NCBI GenBank assembly: GCA_017871115.1
Contig: JAFCIZ010000002.1
Span: forward strand, 4,040,670-4,104,669
Direction of reading: 5' to 3'
From: Cunninghamella blakesleeana
Taxonomy: Eukaryota; Mucoromycota; Mucoromycetes; Mucorales; Cunninghamellaceae
Length of the DNA stretch: 64,000 nt
Shown: in pieces, positions 63,875 through 64,000 of the stretch
Position numbering within the stretch: position 1 is the first letter of the stretch
Layout: the number at the start of each line of letters is the position of its first letter
Translations under genes and position numbers: made by a program
The notes under the pieces: generated by a model
The model's database searches: none
The model's input: the letters and a program-made list of their open reading frames with translations, nothing else
Told to the model about the DNA's origin: nothing

Positions 63875-64000
63875 TAATAATAATAATAATATATTGTAAT
63901 TATATATAAAGTTGGATTATAATGAACATAATTTTGACATGTCTATTTTTATTTTTTTAAATAGATTCCGGTGCTCAACCTTTAGTTAGTGATGATGATA
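63585..64000 (+). CDS. Asparagine synthetase (glutamine-hydrolysing), N-terminal part
   Basis: It starts [20 protein letters not shown]; Cys2 is the glutaminase nucleophile, exposed after Met removal. Exon 2 (63753-63841) gives [13 protein letters not shown] and [12 protein letters not shown], the glutamine-binding block of class II amidotransferases. Exon 3 starts at 63965 with [12 protein letters not shown] and runs off the window. The enzyme makes asparagine from aspartate, glutamine and ATP. The end of exon 1 (about 63662) lacks a GT that keeps frame: the sequence reads CCAAAATAAGTGA. One missing G before TAAGTG would restore a normal donor. Intron 2 starts directly in a (TAA)n repeat. 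Confidence 0.92.

Overview
The window is AT-rich nuclear DNA of a fungus. Genes are densely packed, introns are short (about 50-150 bases) with GT-AG ends, and several exons are tiny. An RNA-dependent RNA polymerase, a U2 snRNA, ORC2, SMU1, a septin-type kinase and LINE elements with zinc-knuckle ORF1 proteins point to an early-diverging lineage, most likely Mucoromycota. I infer that from gene content only; no marker fixes the genus.

Left part (1 to about 30.6 kb) is ordinary gene space, and each spliced model reads through without a frameshift: RdRP (-, cut by the window edge), Gin4/Cdr2-type kinase (+), ORC2 (-) and SMU1 (+) sharing a divergent promoter with a 37-base poly(A), a hotdog thioesterase (-), a small LGLGAK protein (+), an unknown five-exon protein (-), an epoxide hydrolase (-), acyl-CoA-binding protein (+), U2 snRNA (-), a PQ-loop membrane protein (+), an FAD monooxygenase (-), an unknown acidic protein (-) and a quinone-oxidoreductase-like enzyme (+).

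Middle part (about 31 to 51.2 kb) is a transposon cluster. LINE copies all lie on the minus strand, head to tail. At three junctions the poly(A) tail of one copy abuts the 5' head of the next. Solo LTRs of two families are inserted among them, two of the four intact-looking LTRs with perfect 5-bp target duplications. One LTR is itself split by a 5'-truncated LINE with a 15-bp duplication. Small cysteine-rich, probably secreted proteins sit in and beside this cluster. The layout resembles the LINE-rich pericentromeres described for Mucor (Grem-LINE1), which is my inference.

Right part (about 51.2 to 64 kb) returns to genes: a paladin-like double phosphatase whose 5' end abuts a truncated LINE, a two-C2H2-finger protein with a solo LTR in an intron, a coiled-coil protein with a possible membrane tail, and the start of asparagine synthetase. 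These models need many one-base frame corrections, often in homopolymer runs. Either this part is decaying or, more likely, the assembly was left unpolished here.
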